From contig CAZIQF010000001.1 of the NCBI GenBank assembly GCA_964541525.1, positions 62,001 to 126,000 of the forward strand: a DNA stretch of 64,000 bases. Direction: 5' to 3'. Of this stretch, positions 34,412 to 43,277 are shown one piece after another (position 1 is the first letter of the stretch; every line of letters starts with the position of its first letter). The notes beneath the pieces were generated by a model. The model made no database searches and was not told the origin of the DNA. It saw only the letters and a list, made by a program, of their open reading frames with translations. The DNA comes from UBA1737 sp964541525 (GTDB lineage: Bacteria > Bacillota_I > Bacilli_A > ML615J-28 > CAG-313). The position numbers and the translations under genes were made by a program.

Positions 34412-37400
34412 TTATCTAGTATAAGCACCATGAACAATACTTGAAAATGTAGCAGTTTTACTGACACCAGTTAAGTTATTAGTAACAGTTACTGTATAAC
34501 TAACTGTTGTTGTTTGATTAGGCACTTGAATAATGCGACCATTATTATCTAGAATATCGGGATTATTAGACTCCATTGTAATTGTATAATTACTCATTTG
34601 TTGTAATAATTTATATTCAGCTTCAACTAATTCCATGAATTTATGCCATAATTCACCATTGTTTTCTAATAATGTTTGTGGGCAACCTTTACCACTAAAC
34701 ATATGGTGACCAGTAACTCGTGATAAATCTAAATTATGAGTCTTTAGTAAGTTTGCAACTAGTTGGGCAGTCATATGATATGTTCGCCATAGATCACTAC
34801 CTTCATCACAAGCAGATTCAATACCAATTGAATTTTGATTTCCACCATAGTTAGAAATATATTTATAATCAGAATTGTAATATAATTTTGCAATATAGTA
34901 ATATCCATCTACAACTTTCCATGCTGGTCCAAACCAAGTAAAGCGAGTTGATGTATAGCCACTTGGTAAAGCAATATTTGACTTAGTACCATTAATTGTC
35001 AAGTATCCACCAGATCGATCATATACCGGTTTAGTATTTGAAGTTGCTTTAACACCTGAATTAGTCCAACCAACATCATTGAATCCATCACCGGCATGTG
35101 CTGCTCTGACATAATCATCTAGACTTTGGAAAACACCATCATTACCAGTTGAATAATGCCAACATGTAGTATTTCCAACTCGATAATTGTTCTTTAATGA
35201 TAATGCTGTACGATGACCATTAACACCTTTTTGTGGCATACCATTATAGTGAACTGTAATAAACTCAATTTTTGACATATTCTTTCTGCCAGTTTCAGTA
35301 AGAACTTCTTGACTTAAACGTAATGTTTGATCAGCATAGAATTCATGATTATAGTAAATATCTGATACCGAGCAGACAACATCAGTATAATAAGCACCAA
35401 ATGCAACATTTAAATTTTTAACATAATAAACTTCTGAATTATGACTTTCAGCAATAATTTTAAAGAAATCCGATTCTGATAATGGAATAATCGTTACCCC
35501 ATATGAAAGATTAACCATTTCATTACCTTCAGCGTATGCAATGATTTCTGCATAACCAGTCTTAATACCAGTAACAACGCCATTTTCATCAACTGTTGCA
35601 ATATCTGGATTATTTGATTTCCATAAAATTTTAGATGAAAGTTTATATAATGTAGCTTTAAGTGTAATTGTATTTTCTGGTTCAACATAGGATACAGTTT
35701 CATAACTACCATCAATAAATGGTGCCACAAATACTTCAATTGTTAGAGTAACATTTAAATCTGTATTGCCTAAAACTGTGATTGTAAGTTCTGCTACTCC
35801 TTCTGCAAGACCATAAATTAAGCCTTCTTCAGTAACAGTTAACACTGATGAATTACTTGATTTAAATAATACTCGCTTATTAGTTGCATCACTTGGTCCA
35901 AGTGTCCATATTAATTGATGTGATGTAAATTTTGCAAGTTCACTAATTTCGTTGTTGACAGTAAAACTAGTTACTGGAGTAGATGCACTCCACATTGCAG
36001 TAAGTACTAAATCACCTTTCATATCAGCAGTAATCTTTTCAACTTTATCACCAGTTTGATTATACCAACCTAAGAATGTTCGACCATCATCAATAACAAG
36101 TTCTAATAAATCGAATTCATCACCTAAATTGTATGAATCTGGAAGCGGAATTGGTTTATTCAATTCATTATATACCATTGCTTTTCGTTCATCAGTCCAA
36201 TATGATGCAAAGTTACCAGAAAAGAATTCGTAGAAACGTTTATGGGCAGTCCATGATGATGTCCAAATTGATTGGGAACCATTAATGTTATTAACTGCTG
36301 CTTCAAAACCAATTAAAACCGGCATCCATGTATCGAAATTAGCCTTTGCATGGAAGAAGTAGTTATCATCTTTAGTATTTTGATCAGCACCTTGATTATA
36401 TAATTTGTAAGTGGCAACTCCACCAGAGCTCCAACTATTAAGACATGCAGTCTTGAAAGTTGCTAAACTATCACTACTTCCACTCCATTTATGAAATTCC
36501 TCCCAGAAGTAATTGATGAATTCATCAACAGTTGCTGGTTTTTGTGTTGGAAGTTGTCCTTCCTCATAGACATAAGTAATTGTGAATGTTGATTTTTCTT
36601 GCCATTGAGCATACACTGTTACATCACCAGTTTGTGATTTACTGATTTTTGTAATATATGCTGCTGAAGTTTCTGCTAATGTCCAACCTAAAAAATCATA
36701 ACCTACTCGTGTTGGAATTGGTAATACTAATTCAACACCTTCGGTATAAGTAAGTGGGGCATCTTCAGTTAAACTACCACCATTTAAACGATAATTAATT
36801 TCACTATTAACAGGAATTTTTTGCCAAATAGCATATAAAGTGCAATCAGTTGTAACACTAGCTGAAATACTAGTTACATAGGTTGAACTATTCATTGATA
36901 GCTTCCAGCCTAAAAATTCACAGCCATCTTTTTCTGGATTTACAAGTTCAACACCAACCCCTTCAATAAAACTTGTTGGAGCATCTTCTGGTAAAACACC
37001 ACCATATAAAACATAACTAATTTTATGTTCTACAATGTCTTTTTCCCATTTTGCATATAAATCAAGGTTTCCTTTACTTCCTTGAGTTATTGATGTTACA
37101 ACAACACCACTAAAATCTTCATTTAAATACCATCCTAAAAAGGTATACCCATCTTTTGTTGGATTTTTTAATTCAATCGGCAAATTATTAATGTTATACC
37201 CATTTGGATTTTGACTATTTTGAATACCTTCATCTAAATGATATGTGATTAAATAATCCGTTTCTTCTACTTTAATATTAAATTCATATTTTTTACTTTG
37301 ATCATCTAAACTAAAGGTAACTTTTAATATAAAATCACCTGCTTTTAAAGCATTAATCACACCATCGGTAACCGTAGCAACTTCAACGTTACTACTTTCC

Positions 37401-37585
37401 CAACTTGCAACTACGCCTTCTTGTTTTGTGTAATCAATTGTTAAGCTATCGCCCTTATACATTACTTCAGGAACATTATTAAAAGTAACTTCTTTTAATT
37501 CTACTTTGCCAGTTTTTTTACATGAAGTAACAACTATTAATAATAATGCGATCGTTAACAATAATAATTTTTTGACATTATTCAT
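34412..37585 (-). CDS. Multidomain N-acetylmuramoyl-L-alanine amidase lipoprotein with InlB-type repeats
   Basis: 1057 residues. Lipobox VTSC (Cys22); a BIG2 Ig-like domain (about 30-107); three Listeria/Bacteroides InlB-B repeats (about 112-335, each ending FLGW..LYAKW); a fourth repeat split by an insert of about 130 residues (FINYFWEEFHKW, then FLGWYNQTG); two more BIG2-like domains (about 520-690); an amidase_2 domain (about 700-985: FITVHYNGMPQKG, HYSTGNDGVFQ, GIESACDEGS, TGHHMFSGKGCPQ with His/Cys zinc ligands); a C-terminal Ig-like tail. A surface peptidoglycan hydrolase. A cre-like site overlaps its promoter. Confidence 0.88.
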   Translation of the reverse strand: MNNVKKLLLLTIALLLIVVTSCKKTGKVELKEVTFNNVPEVMYKGDSLTIDYTKQEGVVASWESSNVEVATVTDGVINALKAGDFILKVTFSLDDQSKKYEFNIKVEETDYLITYHLDEGIQNSQNPNGYNINNLPIELKNPTKDGYTFLGWYLNEDFSGVVVTSITQGSKGNLDLYAKWEKDIVEHKISYVLYGGVLPEDAPTSFIEGVGVELVNPEKDGCEFLGWKLSMNSSTYVTSISASVTTDCTLYAIWQKIPVNSEINYRLNGGSLTEDAPLTYTEGVELVLPIPTRVGYDFLGWTLAETSAAYITKISKSQTGDVTVYAQWQEKSTFTITYVYEEGQLPTQKPATVDEFINYFWEEFHKWSGSSDSLATFKTACLNSWSSGGVATYKLYNQGADQNTKDDNYFFHAKANFDTWMPVLIGFEAAVNNINGSQSIWTSSWTAHKRFYEFFSGNFASYWTDERKAMVYNELNKPIPLPDSYNLGDEFDLLELVIDDGRTFLGWYNQTGDKVEKITADMKGDLVLTAMWSASTPVTSFTVNNEISELAKFTSHQLIWTLGPSDATNKRVLFKSSNSSVLTVTEEGLIYGLAEGVAELTITVLGNTDLNVTLTIEVFVAPFIDGSYETVSYVEPENTITLKATLYKLSSKILWKSNNPDIATVDENGVVTGIKTGYAEIIAYAEGNEMVNLSYGVTIIPLSESDFFKIIAESHNSEVYYVKNLNVAFGAYYTDVVCSVSDIYYNHEFYADQTLRLSQEVLTETGRKNMSKIEFITVHYNGMPQKGVNGHRTALSLKNNYRVGNTTCWHYSTGNDGVFQSLDDYVRAAHAGDGFNDVGWTNSGVKATSNTKPVYDRSGGYLTINGTKSNIALPSGYTSTRFTWFGPAWKVVDGYYYIAKLYYNSDYKYISNYGGNQNSIGIESACDEGSDLWRTYHMTAQLVANLLKTHNLDLSRVTGHHMFSGKGCPQTLLENNGELWHKFMELVEAEYKLLQQMSNYTITMESNNPDILDNNGRIIQVPNQTTTVSYTVTVTNNLTGVSKTATFSSIVHGAYTR

Positions 37586-37609
37586 TTTATGTTCTCCTTT
37601 TTCGTTTCT

Positions 37610-37638
37610 ATTATATCATAAATTTATATTTTAAGCAA
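37610..37638 (-). promoter_or_regulatory. Sigma-A promoter of the amidase gene
   Basis: Minus strand -35 TTGCTT (37633-37638), 17-base spacer, -10 TATAAT (37610-37615) with TG extension. Confidence 0.8.
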
Positions 37639-37647
37639 ACGTTTTCA
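37634..37647 (+). promoter_or_regulatory. cre-like catabolite-control site
   Basis: AGCAAACGTTTTCA matches the CcpA consensus TGWAANCGNTNWCA at 12 of 14 positions and overlaps the -35 box of the amidase promoter, a position for repression. No CcpA gene is in the window. Confidence 0.45.
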
Positions 37648-37704
37648 CTATATTAAAATTTAAAAAGTTATTACAATTTTTACCATAAGCTATTTTTTCT
37701 TAAA

Positions 37705-37732
37705 AAAACAAAAACAGGAACAATGTCCTGTT
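37705..37732 (-). terminator. Terminator of the TerB-like gene
   Basis: Stem AACAGGA/TCCTGTT with a 6-base loop and a T-rich tail on the minus strand. Confidence 0.75.
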
Positions 37733-37737
37733 AATTA

Positions 37738-38289
37738 TTACCATTCTTTTTTGAATTGTTCCCAAGTACTTGGAGCATAGTCATAACCTGATTCAAAGAA
37801 ACATCTTAAAATGTAGTATTCATTTTCATCCATTTCTTTATCACCAGCAAGAGCAAGATAGCAGAATCCTTGAACCATAGCTTCGTAATTTTCTGGATCA
37901 ATACCTTCTCTTAAATCGATTAGGACTTTGATATCATCAACTAAATCATCAACTGATAAACGATTATATAGTGCTCTTGAATCAGCAACTGATAATGGTT
38001 GGAATCCAGCCCAATTACAATATTTACAATATGCGTCATATTCACCTTGTAAGAAATCACCATCACTTAGCATTAAAAATACAAAAATGTGTTGATAAAT
38101 AACAAATACTTCTTCATTATAAGATTTACCGTTTCTTGAACAATAATCTTTAAAAATCTTTTCATATTCAACAAATGAATGAGAAATTAAATTTTTAATT
38201 TTAACTTCGTATTCATCATGTGAAACTTCTTGTCTTCTGCTCCATGCTTTGTTCATTAATTCAATCATATTGATTCTTGATTTTCCCAT
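37738..38289 (-). CDS. TerB-like acidic helical protein, function unknown
   Basis: 183 residues, all-helical and acidic. Two acidic turns, LSDGDFLQGEYD (about 93-104) and LAGDKEMDENEY (about 149-160), resemble the DGxxxxxE turns of TerB-fold proteins, which can bind divalent metal. No catalytic motif is seen. It has its own promoter and terminator and a 9-bp inverted repeat in its leader (38315-38335). The TerB assignment is tentative. Confidence 0.6.
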   Translation of the reverse strand: MGKSRINMIELMNKAWSRRQEVSHDEYEVKIKNLISHSFVEYEKIFKDYCSRNGKSYNEEVFVIYQHIFVFLMLSDGDFLQGEYDAYCKYCNWAGFQPLSVADSRALYNRLSVDDLVDDIKVLIDLREGIDPENYEAMVQGFCYLALAGDKEMDENEYYILRCFFESGYDYAPSTWEQFKKEW

Positions 38290-38344
38290 TTTTAAATACC
38301 TCTTTCCATCCTGAATATTTGTATATTACAAATATCTTACTTTC

Positions 38345-38373
38345 ATTATATCAATTTCTCTTATTAATTTCAA
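38345..38373 (-). promoter_or_regulatory. Sigma-A promoter of the TerB-like gene
   Basis: Minus strand -35 TTGAAA (38368-38373), 17-base spacer, -10 TATAAT (38345-38350). Confidence 0.85.
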
Positions 38374-38395
38374 TGAATTTATTAATAAATATGGT

Positions 38396-38432
38396 AAAAG
38401 GCAAATTAAATATCCAATTTAACTTGCCTTTT
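38396..38432 (-). terminator. Terminator of the rex-adhE-hydrogenase operon
   Basis: 15-bp stem with one mismatch (AAAAGGCAA-TTAAA type; 38396-38410 with 38418-38432), 7-base loop, immediately after the hydrogenase stop. Confidence 0.85.
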
Positions 38433-38443
38433 ATCTTTTACAA

Positions 38444-39889
38444 TTATTTTTTGTTTGAATTAACTAAATTAAAGATAGCAATTGCATCAGTAATGTTCTT
38501 TTCATAAGCTTCTTGTCCATACTTATCAACTTCTGCTTTATCTTTAGGGCCATGAGTTAAACAACCAGCTCCACCAATACAGCCACCAATACATGCCATG
38601 CCTTCAACAAAATTAGCATCAAGCATATTTCGACGTTTTTTAAGTAAGGCAATTTTACATTCATCAATTCCATTACAAGCAATTGGTTTCACTTCAAAAT
38701 CTTCAATGTTTTGTTCCTTTAGTGCTTGTCTTACTGCATCAGATAATCCACCTGATCTAGCAAAAATTCTGCCATAATAAGATGCATTATCTAATACATC
38801 TAAATCTAATGTCGTAATATCTAAATCTTTACTATCAAATAATGCTTGTAGTTCTTCGAAAGTTAATACTTCATCAACATAATCCTTGACCACTTCTTGT
38901 CTTATTTCCATCTTTTTAGCTGTACATGGACCAATAAAGATCACTTTACATGTCGGATCTAATTCTTTTAAATATTTAGCAATTGTCGCCATCGGCGATA
39001 AATTATGCGAAATAAGTGGTTCTAAATCAGGAAAATCCTTTCGGACATACGCTACAAATGCTGGACAACAACTACTAGTTAGAAATCCTTTTTCCGCTAA
39101 TTCTTGAGATTCACTTTTAGCTACCATATCGGCACCTAAGGCTGCTTCAATTACTGTATAAAATCCTAGTTGTTTTAATCCAGTAATAACTTGACCTAAT
39201 TTTGCATAGGTAAATTGACTAGAAATAGATGGTGCTACCACTGCATAAACTTTATAATTTTGATTATTATTACTCTTTTTAATTAAATCAATTACATCAA
39301 CAATATATGATTTATCTGAAATGGCTCCAAATGGACATTGATATACACAGGCACCACAAGCAATACATTTATCATTGTTGATTTTGGCTTCTTTATTTTC
39401 ACCCATCGAAATTGCTTTTACTTTACAAGCTGTTTCACATGGACGTTTATAATTGTGAATTGCCGAATATGGACAAACCTTAGCACAGGCACCACATTCT
39501 ATACATTTAGTTTTATCAATGTGTGCTACGTGATTACTATCAAATGTAATTGCTCCTCTTGGGCATGCTTCTTCACAGCGATGAGCTAAACATCCACGGC
39601 ATGAATTAGTTACTTCATAACCACCCATTGGGCATTCATCACAAGCACTTTCAATTACCTCAATAACATTGGGATTACTGCGATCACCACCCATTGCTAA
39701 TTTTACTCGATCAGCAATAATTGCTCTTTCTTTGTAAACACAACAACGCATTGTAGGAATTTTACCTGGAACGATTTTTTTGGCAATATCTAATAAATTT
39801 TCTTGTAATGTATCATTCCAAGCTTCACGTGCGACTTCACGTAATACTTTATATTTTATATGTTGGACTTTTGTATCAAATTTTTTCAT
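38444..39889 (-). CDS. [FeFe] hydrogenase, group-B-like monomeric
   Basis: 481 residues. An N-terminal Cys-bearing region (CDECPMGG), then ferredoxin motifs CRGCLAHRCEEACP, CIECGACAKVCP and CIACGACVYQCP, then the H-cluster domain: L1 TSSCCPAF, L2 GPCTAKKMEI and L3 EGMACIGGCIGG. All H-cluster cysteines are present, so it should be catalytic (2H+ + 2e- to H2, or the reverse). The TSCCPAF form of L1 fits the poorly studied group B. Last gene of the operon that starts at rex; no HydE, HydF or HydG maturases are in the window. Confidence 0.9.
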   Translation of the reverse strand: MKKFDTKVQHIKYKVLREVAREAWNDTLQENLLDIAKKIVPGKIPTMRCCVYKERAIIADRVKLAMGGDRSNPNVIEVIESACDECPMGGYEVTNSCRGCLAHRCEEACPRGAITFDSNHVAHIDKTKCIECGACAKVCPYSAIHNYKRPCETACKVKAISMGENKEAKINNDKCIACGACVYQCPFGAISDKSYIVDVIDLIKKSNNNQNYKVYAVVAPSISSQFTYAKLGQVITGLKQLGFYTVIEAALGADMVAKSESQELAEKGFLTSSCCPAFVAYVRKDFPDLEPLISHNLSPMATIAKYLKELDPTCKVIFIGPCTAKKMEIRQEVVKDYVDEVLTFEELQALFDSKDLDITTLDLDVLDNASYYGRIFARSGGLSDAVRQALKEQNIEDFEVKPIACNGIDECKIALLKKRRNMLDANFVEGMACIGGCIGGAGCLTHGPKDKAEVDKYGQEAYEKNITDAIAIFNLVNSNKK

Positions 39890-39900
39890 TTTATCTTTTC

Positions 39901-41073
39901 CTAAAAATAACTAACTTTTATTCTTTTTCCCATTGCTTTTAAGTATTTTGTTAGTTCTTCAACAAGATTCATTTTAATACTAAAGTTGATTGGCAAATCG
40001 GGATTTTGGTGAGCTGGATTAATGGCTCGACCAACATAGAAATTAATATCAGTTGCTTCTTCAAATAAGATTCTTGATATTAATGATGCTCCATCTTTTT
40101 TATAGCACCAGATATTATATAATTTATTTTCTTCCGTATAATCTTTAGCATATTCAACAACACGGTTCATGGTAATCACACCTTCAGTTACTAAGTCTAC
40201 ACCTTCAATTTTTGCAATCGGTGGCATATCACTATCTTCAAAAGATAATGTTGCTTCAACTTTTTTACCTAGGTATTTAGCTGCGATTGATGATGTTGTA
40301 CCTCCACATACAATATGTTTACCTTCTTTTGCGAAGAATAATGCCATCATTCTATTTCCATCATTTTTATCTGATGAAGGCCCAAATAAGATATTGACTG
40401 GTTCACGCTTTCTAATTTTAATGACACAAGCAGTTGCATCATCTCCTGGTTCAAAACCATATAGTTTATTACATTCATCAATTAACATTGTTGACATCGT
40501 CTTAGCTGTATAACCACCAGCATTAATGCTAACTAAAAACTCAGCGATATCTTCAATTTTCCATCCGAAATTATAAGCAATCCCAATACCAGCATGAGGA
40601 CAACCATCACTCATTGTAATGATGGCATCTCCTTCTTCTAAATTGATGATTGATTTGATAATTTTTTTGCCACCCATAATCAATTCTTGTTTTGGATAAT
40701 CATAAATTTCATTATTTCTAATAAATAAAATTTGGGGATTGTCATACTGAATTAATTCTGCTTGTTCATTATCTTTAATATGAATAATGGAAAATGTTGA
40801 ATAGGCAACACCACGAACCGAACAAATTGGTAAAGTTGCAGCAATCGTATCAACACATGATTCAAGTGATAATCCTGCAGATAACATTGTTGAAATAATC
40901 TTTGATGTTAGTGTTGATAAAATACTTGCTTTTACACCACTACCTAATCCATCTGCTAGAACTACAATTGTTGAACCATCTGGCTGTTCAACAACATCAA
41001 TGTGATCACCACATAGTTCCTCGCCATAATGGTTGACACTTTTAAAGCCAATATCAGCACATAGATTATTCAT
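39901..41073 (-). CDS. SpoIIE-type PP2C serine phosphatase
   Basis: 390 residues. Residues about 1-215 form a SpoIIE/PP2C domain with metal-binding Asp residues in VVLADGLGSG, ITMSDGCPHAG and GDDATACVIKI. The last 170 residues (ILFGPSSDKNDGNRMM, HIVCGGTTSSIAAKYLG) are an additional conserved-looking domain that I cannot name. It probably dephosphorylates a Ser/Thr-phosphorylated protein. The gene overlaps the HydS-type gene by 8 bases, the pairing known for sensory [FeFe] hydrogenases. Confidence 0.88.
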   Translation of the reverse strand: MNNLCADIGFKSVNHYGEELCGDHIDVVEQPDGSTIVVLADGLGSGVKASILSTLTSKIISTMLSAGLSLESCVDTIAATLPICSVRGVAYSTFSIIHIKDNEQAELIQYDNPQILFIRNNEIYDYPKQELIMGGKKIIKSIINLEEGDAIITMSDGCPHAGIGIAYNFGWKIEDIAEFLVSINAGGYTAKTMSTMLIDECNKLYGFEPGDDATACVIKIRKREPVNILFGPSSDKNDGNRMMALFFAKEGKHIVCGGTTSSIAAKYLGKKVEATLSFEDSDMPPIAKIEGVDLVTEGVITMNRVVEYAKDYTEENKLYNIWCYKKDGASLISRILFEEATDINFYVGRAINPAHQNPDLPINFSIKMNLVEELTKYLKAMGKRIKVSYF

Positions 41074-42748
41074 CTTTAATCGACTCCTTTAATTTAGTTA
41101 AAGCAATCTTAGTTTCAGCTGCTGTTTCACCTAGTAATGATGCTATTTCTTGGACGATTCGCATTTGACGTTCAACTACTTTATCAGCAATTTCAACAGT
41201 TTGTTTGCTGATTGATTCTTTTTTCGATTTTTCGATTGTCGCTTCAGTTACGTCACGCATTAAACAAATTAATAAGTGCGAAGTATCATCATATAAGATT
41301 GATTGTTCAACATATTTATCATATTCAGCCAAATAGATGCGTTCATTCTTAATATTACATTTGGAATCCAAAACTTTAATAAATGGTAATGGATCCAGAA
41401 TGCGAACAACTTGATCACCTAAAATATCTGATTCAAAACGAATATGTAACATTTTTTTAGCTGCTTCATTTATTTGTTGTACTTCTAAACAATCATTTAA
41501 AACAATAATTCCATTAGGGGTATTTTTAACAATGCTGTCGGAGAAACTTTCAGCTTTATCTTTTAAGAATGGTAAACACATCGAAATTTCGGCTTTACCT
41601 TGGAAAATTGCTACTGCTTTGGCCCGACATGTACTATAACCACATGAACCACAATTTAGTTCATCACTAGGTTTAAATTTCCCCATTTGTTTTAAAATTT
41701 GTTCAATTTCATAATTAGTTGGTTTTAATTCATTAACCATAATTGGTGAAAATTGTTTTTGGAACAGTTGTGAATTACCACTACTAACAATAAAATCATT
41801 AGTACCAGCATATTTCGTTACTAATTGGAAATCACGAATATGCGATGAATGGTATTTTTCCATAATTGGTCCACCAATACAACTACCAACACATGCCGAC
41901 ATTTCAATAAAGCAATTGCTTACCTTTCCTGCTTCAATATCTTTTAATGTTTGAATACAGTTTTCTACTCCATCAATCGCTAAATAAGTGTATTTAGGAT
42001 TATCACAAGCCATCGTTTTTAAGATACCACCAGTTGTTGGAAACAATCTGGCTTTAGAGTTAATATTATTTTCTTCATTTGGAGTCTTTTCAATGGTAAT
42101 TTTTTCTTCTTTTAACCAATTGGTTAATTCTTCAAACGTTAAAACGCAATCGACAATACCTTCATATCTTGAACCTTCATCTTTTTTTGCTACGCAAGGC
42201 CCTACAAAAATCGTTTTGGCATTTGGATATCTTTTTTTGATATCAGTACAATGTGCTTGCATTGGTGTCATTACATTTGCTAAATATTTTAATGCATGAG
42301 GGAAGTATTTTTGAATAAGCAAATTAACAGAATGACAACAAGAAGAAATTAGAATATCACTATTTCCTTCTTTTAAAATGCGATTATATTCATTTTTAAC
42401 AAAAGTTGCACCAATTGCTGTTTCTTCAACATCATATACTCCCAATTTTTGTAGGGCTGCTCTAATTGATTCAATCCCGATACCATCATAATTTGCAATA
42501 AATGATGGTGCTAAACTAACAATTACTTGTTCATTTGACTTTAAAAGTACTTTTGCCTTTTCGATATCATTAACGATTTCTTTAGCATTTTGCGGACATA
42601 CTACAAAGCATTGTCCACATAAAATACATTCATTTTCAATAATATGTGCTTGATTAGCGGAAAATCGAATTGATTTAACTGGACAATGTCTAATACATTT
42701 ATAGCAGTTTTTACAATTTGATTTTTTTAATTTTAGAAATGTAGCCAT
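41066..42748 (-). CDS. HydS-type sensory [FeFe]-hydrogenase protein with PAS domain
   Basis: 560 residues. Two N-terminal ferredoxin motifs (CKNCYKCIRHCP, CILCGQCFVVCP), an H-cluster domain with variant motifs L1 SSCCHSVN, L2 VGPCVAKKDE and L3 EMSACVGSCIGGP, then a four-Cys Fe-S domain (CGSCGYSTCRAKA plus a later Cys, about 365-395), a PAS domain (about 400-500, NTPNGIIVLNDCLEVQQIN) and a C-terminal helix. Group C proteins of this architecture are thought to sense H2 or redox state and signal through the PAS domain. AAGAGGT precedes the start. Confidence 0.9.
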   Translation of the reverse strand: MATFLKLKKSNCKNCYKCIRHCPVKSIRFSANQAHIIENECILCGQCFVVCPQNAKEIVNDIEKAKVLLKSNEQVIVSLAPSFIANYDGIGIESIRAALQKLGVYDVEETAIGATFVKNEYNRILKEGNSDILISSCCHSVNLLIQKYFPHALKYLANVMTPMQAHCTDIKKRYPNAKTIFVGPCVAKKDEGSRYEGIVDCVLTFEELTNWLKEEKITIEKTPNEENNINSKARLFPTTGGILKTMACDNPKYTYLAIDGVENCIQTLKDIEAGKVSNCFIEMSACVGSCIGGPIMEKYHSSHIRDFQLVTKYAGTNDFIVSSGNSQLFQKQFSPIMVNELKPTNYEIEQILKQMGKFKPSDELNCGSCGYSTCRAKAVAIFQGKAEISMCLPFLKDKAESFSDSIVKNTPNGIIVLNDCLEVQQINEAAKKMLHIRFESDILGDQVVRILDPLPFIKVLDSKCNIKNERIYLAEYDKYVEQSILYDDTSHLLICLMRDVTEATIEKSKKESISKQTVEIADKVVERQMRIVQEIASLLGETAAETKIALTKLKESIKDE

Positions 42749-42758
42749 ATTTAACCTC

Positions 42759-43010
42759 TTATTTTAATTTAGGAGCAATAACTTCCTCCCAAAATTTTTC
42801 TATAGTTAATGGGGTAATGCCCGGATAAACGCAATCATCTACGATAATTGTTACACCATTACGATTGCATTTACCCGCACAAAAACTTCCTGATAAGATG
42901 ATTTGATCATCTAATGCTTCTTTTTCAATTCTCTTGTTTAAATATTCAACGATTTCTGGAGAATTCTTTAAAAAACATGAACTTCCAATACAGACTTTAA
43001 TTTCAATCAT
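42759..43010 (-). CDS. Thioredoxin-like [2Fe-2S] ferredoxin
   Basis: 83 residues with Cys7, Cys12, Cys44 and Cys48 (CIGSSC and CAGKC), the ligand spacing of thioredoxin-fold [2Fe-2S] proteins related to NuoE and HydC N-terminal domains. It could pass electrons to or from the HydS-type protein encoded 10 bases downstream. One base separates it from its paralogue upstream. Confidence 0.88.
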   Translation of the reverse strand: MIEIKVCIGSSCFLKNSPEIVEYLNKRIEKEALDDQIILSGSFCAGKCNRNGVTIIVDDCVYPGITPLTIEKFWEEVIAPKLK

Positions 43011-43011
43011 A

Positions 43012-43257
43012 TTATTGAAGTTTTGCTAGAACATTTTTTTCAAAGAATTCATTTACATTTTCCACATTTACGGAAAAGAATTCTTCTCCAACTTTAACGC
43101 AAACACCTTCTTGGCATCTACCCATACAGAATGTTCCACCTAATTCAACTTTATCACTTAAATTATTTTTTGAAATCAAATATTGAATTTGTTCTACAAC
43201 TTGTCTTGAACCTTTAATATGACAAGAACTTCCAATACATACTGTTATTTTAATCAT
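43012..43257 (-). CDS. Thioredoxin-like [2Fe-2S] ferredoxin, tandem paralogue
   Basis: 81 residues with identical Cys positions (7, 12, 44, 48; CIGSSC and CMGRC) and similar length to the following gene, clearly a tandem duplicate with diverged C-terminus. Likely a small electron carrier of the same redox module. Preceded by AAGGAATTAG. Confidence 0.88.
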   Translation of the reverse strand: MIKITVCIGSSCHIKGSRQVVEQIQYLISKNNLSDKVELGGTFCMGRCQEGVCVKVGEEFFSVNVENVNEFFEKNVLAKLQ

Positions 43258-43277
43258 TTTAATCTAATTCCTTTCTT

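Noticed and set aside
39338..39589. Plus-strand open frame inside the hydrogenase gene, and similar ones opposite other genes
   Set aside because: Cys-rich antisense shadow of the ferredoxin motifs; no ribosome binding site or promoter. The same applies to the other plus-strand frames lying inside minus-strand genes.
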